A stretch of 10,147 nt of DNA from Larix sibirica (taxonomy: Eukaryota; Streptophyta; Pinopsida; Pinales; Pinaceae): assembly GCA_004151065.3 (NCBI GenBank), contig NWUY0300054366.1, forward strand, positions 7,621 to 17,767. The letters are read 5' to 3'. A program made the position numbers and the translations under genes. The notes below the pieces were generated by a model, which was not told the origin of the DNA, searched no databases, and saw nothing but the letters and a program-made list of their open reading frames with translations. Positions 1-7,190 of this stretch are shown here, piece after piece; positions within the stretch are counted from its first letter, which is position 1; each line of letters starts with the position of its first letter.

Positions 1-141
1 GAACAATAGCACACCATTGTGAAGAGATCACCGAGAGATTTCCAGCAAAGCTCGTTTCATCCAAAACGGACTCCGGACGTGAAAGATATCGAGCTCTGAA
101 ATTTTTTATAAACAAGCAAAATGGCAAAAGGGGGTGCCCCG

Positions 142-162
142 TGGCACATCCAGAGAGTGCCA
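142..162. repeat. Conserved small inverted repeat in U3 of LTR A
   Basis: TGGCAC (142-147) and GTGCCA (157-162) form 6-bp inverted arms around a 9-base loop. The same arms with the same spacing occur in LTR B at 3875-3880 and 3890-3895, with a different loop sequence. Retention of both arms in diverged copies hints at a protein-binding site or an RNA hairpin, but six base pairs is weak evidence. Confidence 0.4.
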
Positions 163-213
163 TGTGGCTTGTACAGATGGACCGTACTTCCAATTTGGCA
201 TCCCTGGGATCTT

Positions 214-221
214 CCACGTGG
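214..221. promoter_or_regulatory. G-box-like palindrome CCACGTGG in U3 of LTR A
   Basis: CACGTG is the core of plant G-boxes, bound by bZIP and bHLH factors. It lies about 680 bp upstream of the TATA box. LTR B has a G-box at a different aligned place (4054-4061), where A has CCACATGG (about 365-372), and the B counterpart of this site reads CCACGTTA. The motif is seen directly; use as an enhancer is inference. Confidence 0.35.
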
Positions 222-427
222 CAAGTTGCATGTTGACGTGGTGGGTTAGTTGGTAGGTTGCATTTTGAGTTGGCATCCGGTTGGCAGTTATGTGGGCTCA
301 TCATGTTGAGACATATGGCGTTTTAGAGGTACAGGTGGCGGATATGTGGACCAACCGGAGGTTGCCACATGGCAATCCATTTGACCATCTCACAACTTGA
401 TCTACCAAAAAATGGGACTTGTCTGGA

Positions 428-483
428 GGATTGAAAACCCTGGACCTTCCGCATATAATCTCCACATCTTACCACTTCGCTTA
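428..483 (-). promoter_or_regulatory. tRNA-like A box/B box pair, module 1 of LTR A
   Basis: Read on the minus strand, 483-468 is TAAGCGAAGTGGTAAG, close to a tRNA A box (D-arm region). Positions 440-428 read GGGTTTTCAATCC, which is a B box (T-arm) with a small insertion. The two box starts are 43 bp apart, close to the spacing in tRNA genes. LTR B has a counterpart at 4116-4170 with a cleaner B box. No intact cloverleaf is visible, so this is tRNA-derived sequence (SINE-head-like), not a working tRNA gene. Confidence 0.45.
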
Positions 484-548
484 CATTGTTCTTTATTAAG
501 CTAAGGATTCAAGATTCTATTTAAAGTTGAATGTTGTTTTATTTGGGG

Positions 549-576
549 AAAAAAAGGTTGAGGCTAAGCCTCGACC
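549..576 (-). terminator. Near-palindrome followed by T7 on the minus strand: possible Pol III-type end
   Basis: Positions 556-565 and 567-576 are near-perfect inverted arms (one mismatch). On the minus strand they are followed by seven T (A7 at 549-555 on the plus strand). An oligo-T run is the normal RNA polymerase III stop. It lies downstream of tRNA-like module 2 (733-784, minus), giving a hypothetical transcript of about 235 nt. LTR B keeps a hairpin of different sequence and T5 at the corresponding place. The function is inferred. Confidence 0.35.
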
Positions 577-732
577 CTGTAATATATGTATTTAATCAAC
601 ATATTCCAATCCTTGTGGCGGGGTTAATATCCATTTGAACCAACTTTTATATGTGTCCACATATACCATAAGTCCACGCGATATGGTGTAACAACATTGC
701 ACCTATGTTTAATTAAAATAGCAAGGCCCATA

Positions 733-784
733 GGTTTGAACCCGAACCTTTGCTTCGACAATCACAGTGCTTATCAATGGGCTA
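733..784 (-). promoter_or_regulatory. tRNA-like A box/B box pair, module 2 of LTR A
   Basis: On the minus strand 784-769 reads TAGCCCATTGATAAGC, an A-box-like sequence. Positions 743-733 read GGGTTCAAACC, a B box with one change from the usual core. The starts are 41 bp apart, as in tRNA genes. LTR B has the same pair at 4398-4451. This is internal Pol III promoter-like sequence antisense to the LTR. It is probably a tRNA-derived SINE fragment fixed in the LTR family before A and B diverged. Confidence 0.5.
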
Positions 785-891
785 GCGCCCACACATGTGG
801 TTAAGATATGCATTTAATATTTAAAAGTTGTAGTGGGATTTCAAACCAAAATGGGCGCACCCTCCACGGGCTTGTAAACCATGGTTTGGGT

Positions 892-897
892 TATAAA
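892..897 (+). promoter_or_regulatory. TATA box of LTR A
   Basis: TATAAA sits 297 bp before the AATAAA signal at 1189. LTR B has TATAAA at 4560, with 303 bp to its AATAAA. The conserved pairing supports U3/R assignment and Pol II transcription on the plus strand. Confidence 0.6.
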
Positions 898-1188
898 ACT
901 ACATGCTTTCACACAGTACAGGGTACAGTTTGGACTTGGCAGTCACTAGGCATTAATTCCAATGCAGGCACAGATCCGAAGGTGGGATTTCATATGAGTC
1001 CATACAACGCAGGAGGTAGAGTTTCTCATACTACGTGCAAGGGGAGGTCTATGGCAAAGTATAAAGTGTTTATATTAAAATTTCTCAATTTTTCAAGACA
1101 GTCACATTGGTGCAGTCTATTTTTGTAGCTGACAGACGGAACTCATAAGTGTTCCCAGAATTGATGTATTTGTAGCATATGAAGAATT

Positions 1189-1194
1189 AATAAA
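1189..1194 (+). promoter_or_regulatory. Polyadenylation signal of LTR A
   Basis: AATAAA lies within GAAGAATTAATAAAA. The aligned places in LTR B (4863) and LTR C (7713) also carry AATAAA, and the sequence downstream (GGTC...CAGAGAYRTAGTCC in B and C) is shared U5. Conservation in three copies supports a real 3'-end signal. Confidence 0.6.
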
Positions 1195-1414
1195 ACCGGT
1201 CTCACTGGAGGTAGACCGGGAGATGTATTCCTTCATGGATGAACTCTGTTAACAGTTGTTGTCTTTCAAAATTATGGTTTGGATCGTTTATTTTGCTTTC
1301 TTTTTATTTATGTTCTNTCTTTAGCACAAAATACTCCTTTCACACCCTCCTTTGGTGTGTCGTGGCGTCGGCGGTACCGCAACCTTTCCCCATCAAACCG
1401 CCTGCCAACATAAC

Positions 1415-2084
1415 ACCATTGGTTCTCCCACTTATAAGATAGAGAAGTTCTTGGCCAACTTGCTCAAACCTCTGGTTGGAAAGACAAATTCATTTGTTAA
1501 GGACCCCATAAGTTGGATCTGGGAGATTTGTGAGGAGGAGGTTGAGAAGGATTACATACTTGTTAGTTTTGACGTAATATATATTTACAAAAAAATACTT
1601 GTGTTGGATGTCATGGACACATTAGAAATCTTATTGATGATGACACCGTAAAGCTAGTAGAGGTTTTCCTAAGATACACTTTTTTCACATTCCAAAAAGT
1701 ATTTTATGAGCAAGTGGAGGGTGTGGCAATGGGCTCACCCCTCTCCCCAATTGTAGAAAATCTTTATATGGAATACTTTGAGAGAAATTACATAGACTCA
1801 TTCCCTCTAAAACCTAAAATATGGAAACATTATGTCAATGACATAGGCGTAGTTTGGCCTCACAGTAGAAGCAACCTAGATAGTTTTTTCAATCATGTCA
1901 ACAACTAGAATGATAGCATTAAATTCACCATGGAGATTGAGGATAATAATAGTTTACCTTTTCTTGATGTCCTAGTTTTAATGAAAGAAGATGGTTCCAT
2001 AGCACATCAGGTATTTAGGAAAAAGACTCATACTAATATATCTTTGCATGCTAACTCGCATCATTTCCCCCACAGAAAACCAGT
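1415..2084 (+). pseudogene. PLE reverse-transcriptase domain, inactivated
   Basis: Reverse transcriptase that would copy element RNA at a nicked target. In the third frame (1415-~1620), TIGSPTYK opens the fragment and LVSFDV (Asp codon at 1571-1573) is catalytic motif A. A frameshift near 1620 moves reading to the first frame, where GVAMGSPLSPIV (from about 1720) is the motif B signature typical of PLEs. Catalytic motif C reads YVND at 1831-1842: the first Asp of the YxDD pair is Asn (codon AAT at 1837-1839), which should abolish activity. An in-frame TAG at 1906-1908 appears to be a C-to-T change of a Gln codon, since PLE-like sequence continues in the same frame (LPFLDVLV near 1955). Another frame change near 2075 ends the segment. 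The finger region and N-terminus are missing or unrecognisable. Confidence 0.85.
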
Positions 2085-2733
2085 GTGATCAGTACCTTGG
2101 TAAGGAGGACCCTTAGAATCTCAGATAAGGAACAAATAAAAGAGGATATTGAGAACTTAGCGTATTTGTTTGAAGGAAATGGGCATGATATGATTCAATT
2201 TAGTAAAGCAGCTGTAATTGTTGAGAAACTAGTGAAATAAAAGAATGTTGTTAAGGAATATAACAATGATGAAAGGAATATTTTCCTCCCTTACATTAAA
2301 GGAACCATAGATAAACTAGCCAAAACACTAAGGGCGTACAATTTCAAGGTATTTTTCACCCCTCCCAACACGATTTGAAAGATGGTAGACTGCTTAAAAG
2401 ACCTGATCAAGCCTTATTCTTATAAAGGGGTCTACTCCATTCTTTTCTCATGCAGGAAAGTATATATAGAGGAAATTGGTATATCCATGATTACTAGATT
2501 CAAAGAGCATAGTGTTTACCTAAGGTGTGATAGACACAAGAAATCATCTCTAGCTAAGCACTAACACTTAACCTAGCACCGAATTTGCTCAGAAGACAAC
2601 AAAGTCATAGCTAGAGAAGAAAACCTAGGAAAACAAAGAAAATCGAGATTAGTTTAAACTATGATCAAGCCTAATTATGGATGATGGGATCAATATTAGT
2701 GACTCTTGGAAACCTCTTCTACACTCCCTCTAA
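2085..2733 (+). pseudogene. PLE linker, GIY-YIG endonuclease and C-terminal tail, inactivated
   Basis: From 2085 the second frame carries the RT thumb/linker (VRRTLRISDKEQIKEDIENL), then FFTPPNT near 2355 and the GIY-YIG nuclease. GVY is at 2427-2435, a Cys at 2451, and the second element of the motif reads VYIEEIG (2460-2480), where PLEs normally have a Gly-Glu-Thr-Gly turn; the Gly is replaced by Glu. The catalytic-type Arg (TRFKEH) follows. After stops at 2562 and 2574, the family's tail is still readable in the same frame (HRICSEDNKVIAREEN, 2577-2624). A further frameshift leads to DDG and SWKPLLHSL ending at 2733. In-frame stops are at 2238, 2376, 2562, 2574 and 2655; the TGA at 2376 looks like a decayed CGA codon. 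The nuclease would nick target DNA for primed reverse transcription. This copy cannot work. Confidence 0.85.
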
Positions 2734-2765
2734 TTAGACAAGCAATGCCCATCAAACACAAGAAC

Positions 2766-2795
2766 ATAATAATTGTTACTATAATAAATTATTAT
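2766..2795. repeat. AT-only inverted repeat, 9-bp arms
   Basis: ATAATAATT (2766-2774) and AATTATTAT (2787-2795) are perfect inverted arms around a 12-base loop. Made only of A and T in an AT-rich block, it may be chance. It could also be a hairpin from an AT-rich MITE, but no matching terminal repeats were found. Confidence 0.3.
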
Positions 2796-3397
2796 GTTTA
2801 ATTATATGATTAATTTGGATGTTTAATATTTAAACGTACTAATTAATTATTATTCCTAAAACATAAGAATTTAGCATGTTAGACAATTAAATATGCTTTT
2901 ATTCTTTCTAATAATTTAATTTCCTTTTATGATTAGTGCAATTAATTTTTTTAGTTATTTTAGTCTCCCATTATTATTTAGGCTTTATATCAATTAACCT
3001 TATACTTTTCCCCTTAGTTTATTTTTATTTTAGTTTCAAATTTAAATACTTTTAGGAATTTCAATTAAAAATCCACAAAACACTAGATTTTTTAATTTTC
3101 CCTTCATTTAATTTAATAGGGTTTTGATTCTCCTTTATAATTAAACCTAACATTAATTATTTAAGCCGTTGAAATTACTCTGACTCCTCTGATCTCGTTC
3201 TCCAACAAATTTCATATTTATAGGTCTTGCACATCTTAATTATCATTCAAGCTTCAATTGTATCCTGATGATGATGGCATAGTAGAGATTGAAACATCGA
3301 TAGTTTCTCCTTCTTTGCACGTAGTTCCTCTCCTTCATTCTGACCCTACATATCGCTATTATTAAAATTGATAATGGTTGTCAAACTTCAGGTTTTT

Positions 3398-3494
3398 GCA
3401 ACAATAGCATTTATATTCCAGACTTCAAATTGCCAAATTGGAAACAATAGTTTGTAGATTCCAGACACCAAATTTCCAAATGGGAAATAAATAG
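3398..3494. repeat. 43-bp imperfect tandem duplication, about 2.3 copies
   Basis: Units begin at 3398 (GCAACAATAG), 3441 (GAAACAATAG) and 3484 (GAAATAAATAG). Both full units contain ATTCCAGAC followed by CAAATT.CCAAAT. The third is cut after about 11 bases. This is a local duplication without coding potential. Confidence 0.7.
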
Positions 3495-3874
3495 CTTGAG
3501 GATGGTAGAATTAAACACATAATGAATTAGGATGTTGATCGACACATAAAAATGTCAAAATATTCAAAGATAATTTCAATGATTCACTAATTATAGAATG
3601 GTGATACTCCATGTTCACCAATTAGCAAAAAATGCCAACCTCTTCTAGCTAAATCACTTGGAAAATGATGGAATTGTCAAGCATTGATACAAAATGATCT
3701 CCCAAATCACCAAAGATTAAAGTCGTCAAATGTTGAACATAAGTACTCCATTGCGAGTATTTCTCTGAGAGATTTACGATGATTCTCATTTTGTTCAAAA
3801 CAAACTCCGGAAATGAAAGATATCACGTTTTGAAAATTTTCATAAATAAGCAAAAACAAAAAAAATGTTTCACA

Positions 3875-3895
3875 TGGCACACTCACAAAGTGCCA
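3875..3895. repeat. Conserved small inverted repeat in U3 of LTR B
   Basis: TGGCAC (3875-3880) and GTGCCA (3890-3895) match in position and spacing the inverted repeat at 142-162 of LTR A. Confidence 0.4.
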
Positions 3896-4053
3896 CATGG
3901 ACTATACGGTCAGGGATATATGCCAGTGTTGAAGCACCATAAGGTTCCACGTTATCGGTGATTTGGTATTGCAGGTTGAAGTGGACTTACCATTGATTGA
4001 CATTTGGAAGGATTAATGTACAGGTGGTGGCCAAGTGAACCAATTGGAAGTTG

Positions 4054-4061
4054 CCACGTGG
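4054..4061. promoter_or_regulatory. G-box-like palindrome CCACGTGG in U3 of LTR B
   Basis: CACGTG core, about 500 bp upstream of the TATA box. The aligned site in LTR A has CCACATGG, a single G-to-A difference in the core, while A has its own G-box elsewhere (214-221). Confidence 0.35.
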
Positions 4062-4115
4062 CAGTCTAATTGACCACATTATAGAACTATCTACCAAAAA
4101 AATTGAAGGTTGGGA

Positions 4116-4170
4116 GGATCGAACCCCACGTCTCTTGCCACAATATCTAGAACCTTTTCCAACATGCCTA
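4116..4170 (-). promoter_or_regulatory. tRNA-like A box/B box pair, module 1 of LTR B
   Basis: On the minus strand 4125-4116 is GGTTCGATCC, an exact match to the tRNA B-box pattern. Positions 4170-4159 read TAGGCATGTTGG, a weaker A box that keeps TAG and GTTGG. The starts are about 45 bp apart. It is the counterpart of 428-483 in LTR A. Between the two copies, B keeps the better B box and A the better A box, consistent with one tRNA-derived ancestor decaying separately. Confidence 0.45.
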
Positions 4171-4233
4171 CTAGTTGTGTCTTAACCTTATAGTTGTCAA
4201 CTTATATTTAAGTTTGATTGGTTGGAAGTTTTG

Positions 4234-4264
4234 AAAAAGCGAGGCAGCCGAGGGCTTATCCCTC
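4234..4264 (-). terminator. Hairpin and T5 on the minus strand of LTR B
   Basis: GAGGG (4250-4254) and CCCTC (4260-4264) form a 5-bp stem with a 5-base loop. On the minus strand this is followed, after about 11 bases, by T5 (A5 at 4234-4238). The corresponding place in LTR A has a different-sequence hairpin and T7. Sequence to the right (CCCYGTAATATATG) is shared, so the two are in the same alignment position. Confidence 0.25.
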
Positions 4265-4397
4265 CACCCCGTAATATATGCATGTAACCACCCCACTATA
4301 CATATGGAGCACCAGGTTCCAAATTCTAGTGGTTATATTAAATGGTGTTTACACATAATTCCACCACATGATTGTTACCACAAAAGTGGAGCCCATG

Positions 4398-4451
4398 GAG
4401 TTTGAACTCGGGACCTCTATTCCAACATTGCAATGTTTTATCAATGGGCTA
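4398..4451 (-). promoter_or_regulatory. tRNA-like A box/B box pair, module 2 of LTR B
   Basis: On the minus strand 4451-4436 is TAGCCCATTGATAAAA (A-box-like), and 4409-4398 is GAGTTCAAACTC (B-box-like, self-complementary as in a T stem). The starts are 42 bp apart. It matches 733-784 in LTR A. Confidence 0.5.
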
Positions 4452-4559
4452 CTGCCTAACCTCTGTATTAGGATCTGCCAGAATATATTTTAAGTTTGAA
4501 GCAGATCTTCTCCCCAAAAAAGGCACACTACACAGGCTCCAAAACCACCATTTCCATGT

Positions 4560-4565
4560 TATAAA
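4560..4565 (+). promoter_or_regulatory. TATA box of LTR B
   Basis: TATAAA at the place corresponding to 892 in LTR A, 303 bp before the poly(A) signal. Transcription of the Gypsy element would start shortly downstream. Confidence 0.6.
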
Positions 4566-4862
4566 AGCCACGGTTTTATCGGTGACAGGATATTTTGAAG
4601 CGGGCATAGTTTTCAATGTGATAGGGGCACAAATTCCTATGTAGGAATAGATACCGAGGTGGGATTCCATACTAGTCCGTACAACACATGAGCATAGGTT
4701 CTCGATATGCATGCCAAGGGAGGTATTAGGAAAAGTATAAGGTGTTTATACTCAAATTTCTTTATTTTTTGAGACAGACACATTGGTGCAGTCCTTTTTG
4801 AAGCAGACAAATAGAATTTGAAGCATCCCCAGAATTGTTGTATTTGCATCATTTGAAGAATC

Positions 4863-4868
4863 AATAAA
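4863..4868 (+). promoter_or_regulatory. Polyadenylation signal of LTR B
   Basis: AATAAA is conserved at the same place in LTRs A (1189) and C (7713), just before the shared U5 block. Confidence 0.6.
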
Positions 4869-5093
4869 AATGGTCTCACTAGAGGTGGACCCAGAGACAT
4901 AGTCCTTTATAGACAAACTCCGTTAATAACTGTTTTCTTTAGAATTGTGGTTTGCATCTTGTTTAATTTGCATTATTTTATTTATGTTCTATTTAAAGTT
5001 GCAATTTTAAATCCTTATAAAGAATTTAGTAGTTAAAGGATTTGCACATACAATTCATGGTTAAAATCAGATCCATAATTTTCAGATCATGTT

Positions 5094-5105
5094 TGGTATT
5101 AGAGC
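5094..5105 (+). other. Primer-binding site (initiator Met tRNA type)
   Basis: TGGTATTAGAGC differs by one base from TGGTATCAGAGC, the sequence complementary to the 3' end of plant initiator methionine tRNA that primes minus-strand synthesis in most plant LTR retrotransposons. Its position four bases after the terminal CA of LTR B fixes the LTR/internal boundary and the plus orientation. Confidence 0.85.
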
Positions 5106-5219
5106 ATGATTAACCATAGAATTGTGAGTTTGTGAATGTTAACAAGGCTCAAGCTAAAGAGAGGAGAAGGATTGTTGTAATAATTCAATCTAGAGATTGG
5201 ATCAAGGGGAGCAAACCCA

Positions 5220-6260
5220 ATGAATAAAATGGATTCACCAAAAGGATCAAGAAGTGATCCTCCATCAACTGATGAGGAATTTCTTAAATCTTTTATGGCT
5301 ATAAAATATATGGTGGAAGAGATTTACAAAGAAAATAAAGAATTAGATAAGGTGGGCCATCAGTTAAGGTTGAAAAAGGTAAAGGAGAAGGAGGTGGTAG
5401 TGACCCTCCTAAAACTCCACCATCTCCTCATCTTCCTCATCTAGTTCCATTCCTCTTCTAATGCAGAGAAAAGACATTTTGAGATATCTGATCCTAATAT
5501 GCCATTGTTAAAGCTTGATGTAAAATTTGATTTACCATGTTTAACGGAAGAACTTAACGCTGAAAAATTGGATAACTGGATTAGACAAATCAAAGTATAT
5601 TGCAGGATCAAAAACTTGCAGTGATGAAGAAAAGATCCAGTTGGCCACCCTTCGTCTTGGTGGCACTGCTCTCATATGGTGGGAGAGAAAAACTCAAGAG
5701 GATCTTATTACTAAAGGTAAAATTATTTCCTCATGGTATGAGTTTACTGCAGCGTTAAAAACAATTCTATCCGTTGGGTTATATGCAACAGGCTATGATG
5801 GACTGGAAGAATTTCAGACAAGGTAAGGGTCAGAGTGTGCAAGAGTACACACAAGAGTTTAGAAAGAGGGCCTTAGTGCTGGGTATACCTCTTTATACTC
5901 AAGAGACACTTCTTAAATTCATAGGAGGATTGCATAGTTACTTAAGACATACAATTCTTATGTTCAATCCTACTAACCTGGATGAAGTGTGTGTTCAAGC
6001 CACCCATATTGAATCTAAGGGGAAGAATACTTCTGATAAATTTTCCAAGAACCTTTCAAACCAGGTGGAAACAAGTTCAAAGGTAAAGGGAAAGGAAGCA
6101 ACAACTACGTGAAGAAGGGAGGTGAATAAGCCTACACATTGCATTGTTCAGAAAAAGGGTCATGATGCATCCAAATGTTGGAAGATCCATCCAAAACTCA
6201 AGCCAAGAAGTTTTGGAACAAAGAAGGAAGACAAGAAGACTACCACCACTCTTCAACATG
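5220..6260 (+). pseudogene. gag: Ty3/Gypsy gag polyprotein, frameshifted
   Basis: Capsid and nucleocapsid precursor that would package element RNA. The Met codon at 5220 lies 115 bp after the primer-binding site and opens a reading frame through 5441. Its distal part reads out of phase (Gly/Pro/Ser-rich codons in another frame, about 5376-5440). The original frame then resumes past a stop at 5442 (NAEKRHFE; DNWIRQIKVYC near 5570) to a TGA at 5622. Capsid sequence continues one frame over from 5623 (LRLGGTALIWWE), shifts again near 5764 (MDWKNFRQGKGQSVQEYTQE) and runs to 6112. A basic Lys/Gly-rich linker follows in yet another frame up to 6129. The zinc knuckle (6122-6175) keeps GHDASKC, but the second Cys is lost (Val). 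WKIHPKLKP after it is a common Gypsy follow-on. At least four frame changes make it non-functional. Confidence 0.85.
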
Positions 6261-6300
6261 ATTTGGGATCAGACTCGGAGATGAGACAAAAATTGCAGCC

Positions 6301-6735
6301 ATGGGCTTACAAGGTAAATCTCTTCTGATTATGTTTCAAAAGTTGAACCTGTTCATGATGAGAAGAAAGAGTGAGTTATTTCACATAAGGGTGATTTCTA
6401 AACATACCAAAATTGATACTTTATTTGATAGTGGATCACAAGCTAACCTTATTTCAGAAGAGATAGTTAAAAAGTTGGTTTGGAAACTAAGTCACACCCC
6501 AAACCATATCCACTTGGATGGGTTTGTGAAAATGCACAGTTACAAGTTACTAAGCAGTGTAGACTTAGGTTTGCTATCAACTTATGGATTTATGGATGAA
6601 GTTGATTTGGATGTGGTCCCATTAGATATATGTGGTATTGTATTAGGTATCCCTTATATTTATGAAGGAAACAATCTTTTACAGAGAAGAGAACAAGTAC
6701 CAGCTTACCAAGGATGGTGTTCAGTACATTGTTGA
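6301..6735 (+). pseudogene. pro: Ty3/Gypsy aspartic protease domain
   Basis: Retropepsin that would cut the Gag-Pol polyprotein. The best stretch is residues 20-120 of the frame opening at 6301. FDSGSQANLIS holds the catalytic Asp-Ser-Gly (Asp codon at 6427-6429, residue 43), preceded by the usual hydrophobic strand. GIVLGIPYI, near 6633-6660, matches the hydrophobic-Leu-Gly element of the flap/C-terminal part. The catalytic triad is intact, so this is the best preserved domain of the element. It is nonetheless part of a polyprotein with no intact frame before or after it: the first residues (to about 6370) belong to another frame and the frame ends at a stop at 6733. The Met at 6301 is therefore incidental. 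Confidence 0.8.
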
Positions 6736-7190
6736 GCTCACCAGTATTGAAAACTAATCTATCTTTGGTTTCTGCAAGTCAAATGAAGAGATTAGTAAAT
6801 GCTAGTAAAATTTTGTTCTCATGATTGTTAAAGCTAAAGATGTTGATAAGACTGATGCTTTTAAAGGTTGTGATCCTAAACTTAAAGATGAATTGGTTAA
6901 GGTTGTTGGTAAGTTTGATGCAGTATTCCAGGAACCTAAAGGATTACCTCCTAAAAGAGAAATACAACATGAGATCCATTTGCAGCAAGATGCTCCTCTT
7001 CCGAATATTGGTATGTATCAGTCTTCAGTGATCAAGAATCCAGAAATCAAGAAGCAAGTTCAAGATTTACTCGAGAGGGGGGACATTCAACCAAGTTCCT
7101 CTCCATGTGGTTCACTCATTGTTTTGGTACCAAAGAAGGATGGTACATGGATTACAGAGCTTTAAACAAGCATACCTATAAAACCACGAC
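6736..7190 (+). pseudogene. pol: Ty3/Gypsy reverse transcriptase, N-terminal fragment only
   Basis: After the protease, a degraded connector is readable in one frame (KTNLSLVSASQMKRLVNASK, about 6750-6809). From 6821 the entry to RT is clear: PKLKDELVKVVGKFDAVF, then LPPKREIQHEIHL, and SSSPCGSLIVLVPKKDGTW ending at about 7150. These are the canonical first RT motifs of Ty3/Gypsy elements. Directly after the Trp the family has a few residues before Asp-Tyr-Arg; here about 13 bases are missing, so the following DYRALNK (7150-7170) is read in another frame. Similarity fades by about 7190. Catalytic motifs A to C, RNase H and integrase are absent, because the sequence runs straight into LTR C. 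It is non-functional. Confidence 0.85.

Larger units (their letters stand above)
1..1322 (+). mobile_element. LTR copy A of a Ty3/Gypsy-type element, truncated at both visible ends
   Basis: This stretch is a direct repeat of the region starting at 3735. Base 1 aligns without gaps to base 3735 through at least base 90 (for example GAAAGATATC at 81 and 3815), and the match resumes repeatedly to TTTATGTTCT at 1307-1316 (B: 4981-4990). Identity by eye is roughly three quarters. It has LTR architecture: a U3 with paired promoter-like motifs, a TATA box at 892, a poly(A) signal at 1189 and a U5. The match to copy B stops at about 1320, some 100 bp before the expected LTR end, where Penelope-like sequence begins. 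The left end is outside the window. It could be a solo LTR or one end of another element. An undetermined base (N) sits at 1317, next to the break. Confidence 0.8.
1330..2745 (+). mobile_element. Penelope-like retroelement (PLE) with GIY-YIG endonuclease, 5'-truncated and decayed
   Basis: This is one continuous PLE remnant: RT palm (about 1415-2075), linker (about 2085-2420), GIY-YIG endonuclease (2427-2560) and a C-terminal tail ending near 2733. The order and motifs match endonuclease-bearing PLEs, which prime at nicked DNA and are neither LTR nor LINE elements. The N-terminal portion of the protein is missing, as is common for PLE copies. The reading frame changes three times and several stops interrupt it, so the copy is dead. 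The left boundary is set by the loss of LTR A similarity near 1320; recognisable PLE sequence starts around 1400. The right boundary is the end of protein similarity, so an untranslated tail may extend further. In plants, PLEs of this type are known mainly from conifers (Dryad). That assignment is inference. Confidence 0.85.
2746..3694. other. AT-rich DNA with no gene between the PLE and LTR B
   Basis: No coding signal was found. The part from about 2755 to 3180 is strikingly AT-rich with many TTAATT/AATTAA runs. From 3180 on, composition is more ordinary. It contains an inverted repeat at 2766-2795 and a 43-bp tandem duplication at 3398-3494. The missing end of LTR A (about 100 bp of U5) was looked for here and not recognised. 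The stretch may hold the PLE untranslated tail at its left end. Confidence 0.5.
3695..5089 (+). mobile_element. LTR copy B (left LTR of the Gypsy element)
   Basis: From 3735 it aligns with LTR A. The right end is set at CA 5088-5089, four bases before the primer-binding site at 5094. Two left ends are possible. TGATCT at 3695-3700 would be the inverted complement of the terminal AGATCA (5084-5089), giving 1395 bp. TGTTGAAC at 3731 gives 1359 bp. Copy A cannot decide, because the window begins at the base matching 3735. U3 carries a G-box, two minus-strand tRNA-like modules, a TATA box at 4560 and a poly(A) signal at 4863. Confidence 0.75.

Noticed and set aside
428-784. Functional tRNA genes
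   Set aside because: A and B boxes are present with correct spacing, but no intact acceptor stem, anticodon arm or full cloverleaf could be drawn. Kept only as tRNA-like modules.
808-1128. 106-codon open frame on the plus strand
   Set aside because: It lies across the TATA box and leader of LTR A. The aligned part of LTR B does not keep the frame, and the product has no recognisable character.
3707-3961. Small open frames on both strands at the left edge of LTR B
   Set aside because: They overlap each other within non-coding LTR sequence and are not kept in LTR A.
4449-4900. Two overlapping 87-codon frames on the minus strand
   Set aside because: Both fall within LTR B. LTR A has no matching frames, and they are chance openings in LTR sequence.
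5094-7190. Endogenous plant pararetrovirus
   Set aside because: No movement or coat protein motifs are present. LTRs flank the element, and the initiator Met primer-binding site and gag-protease-RT order fit a Ty3/Gypsy retrotransposon.
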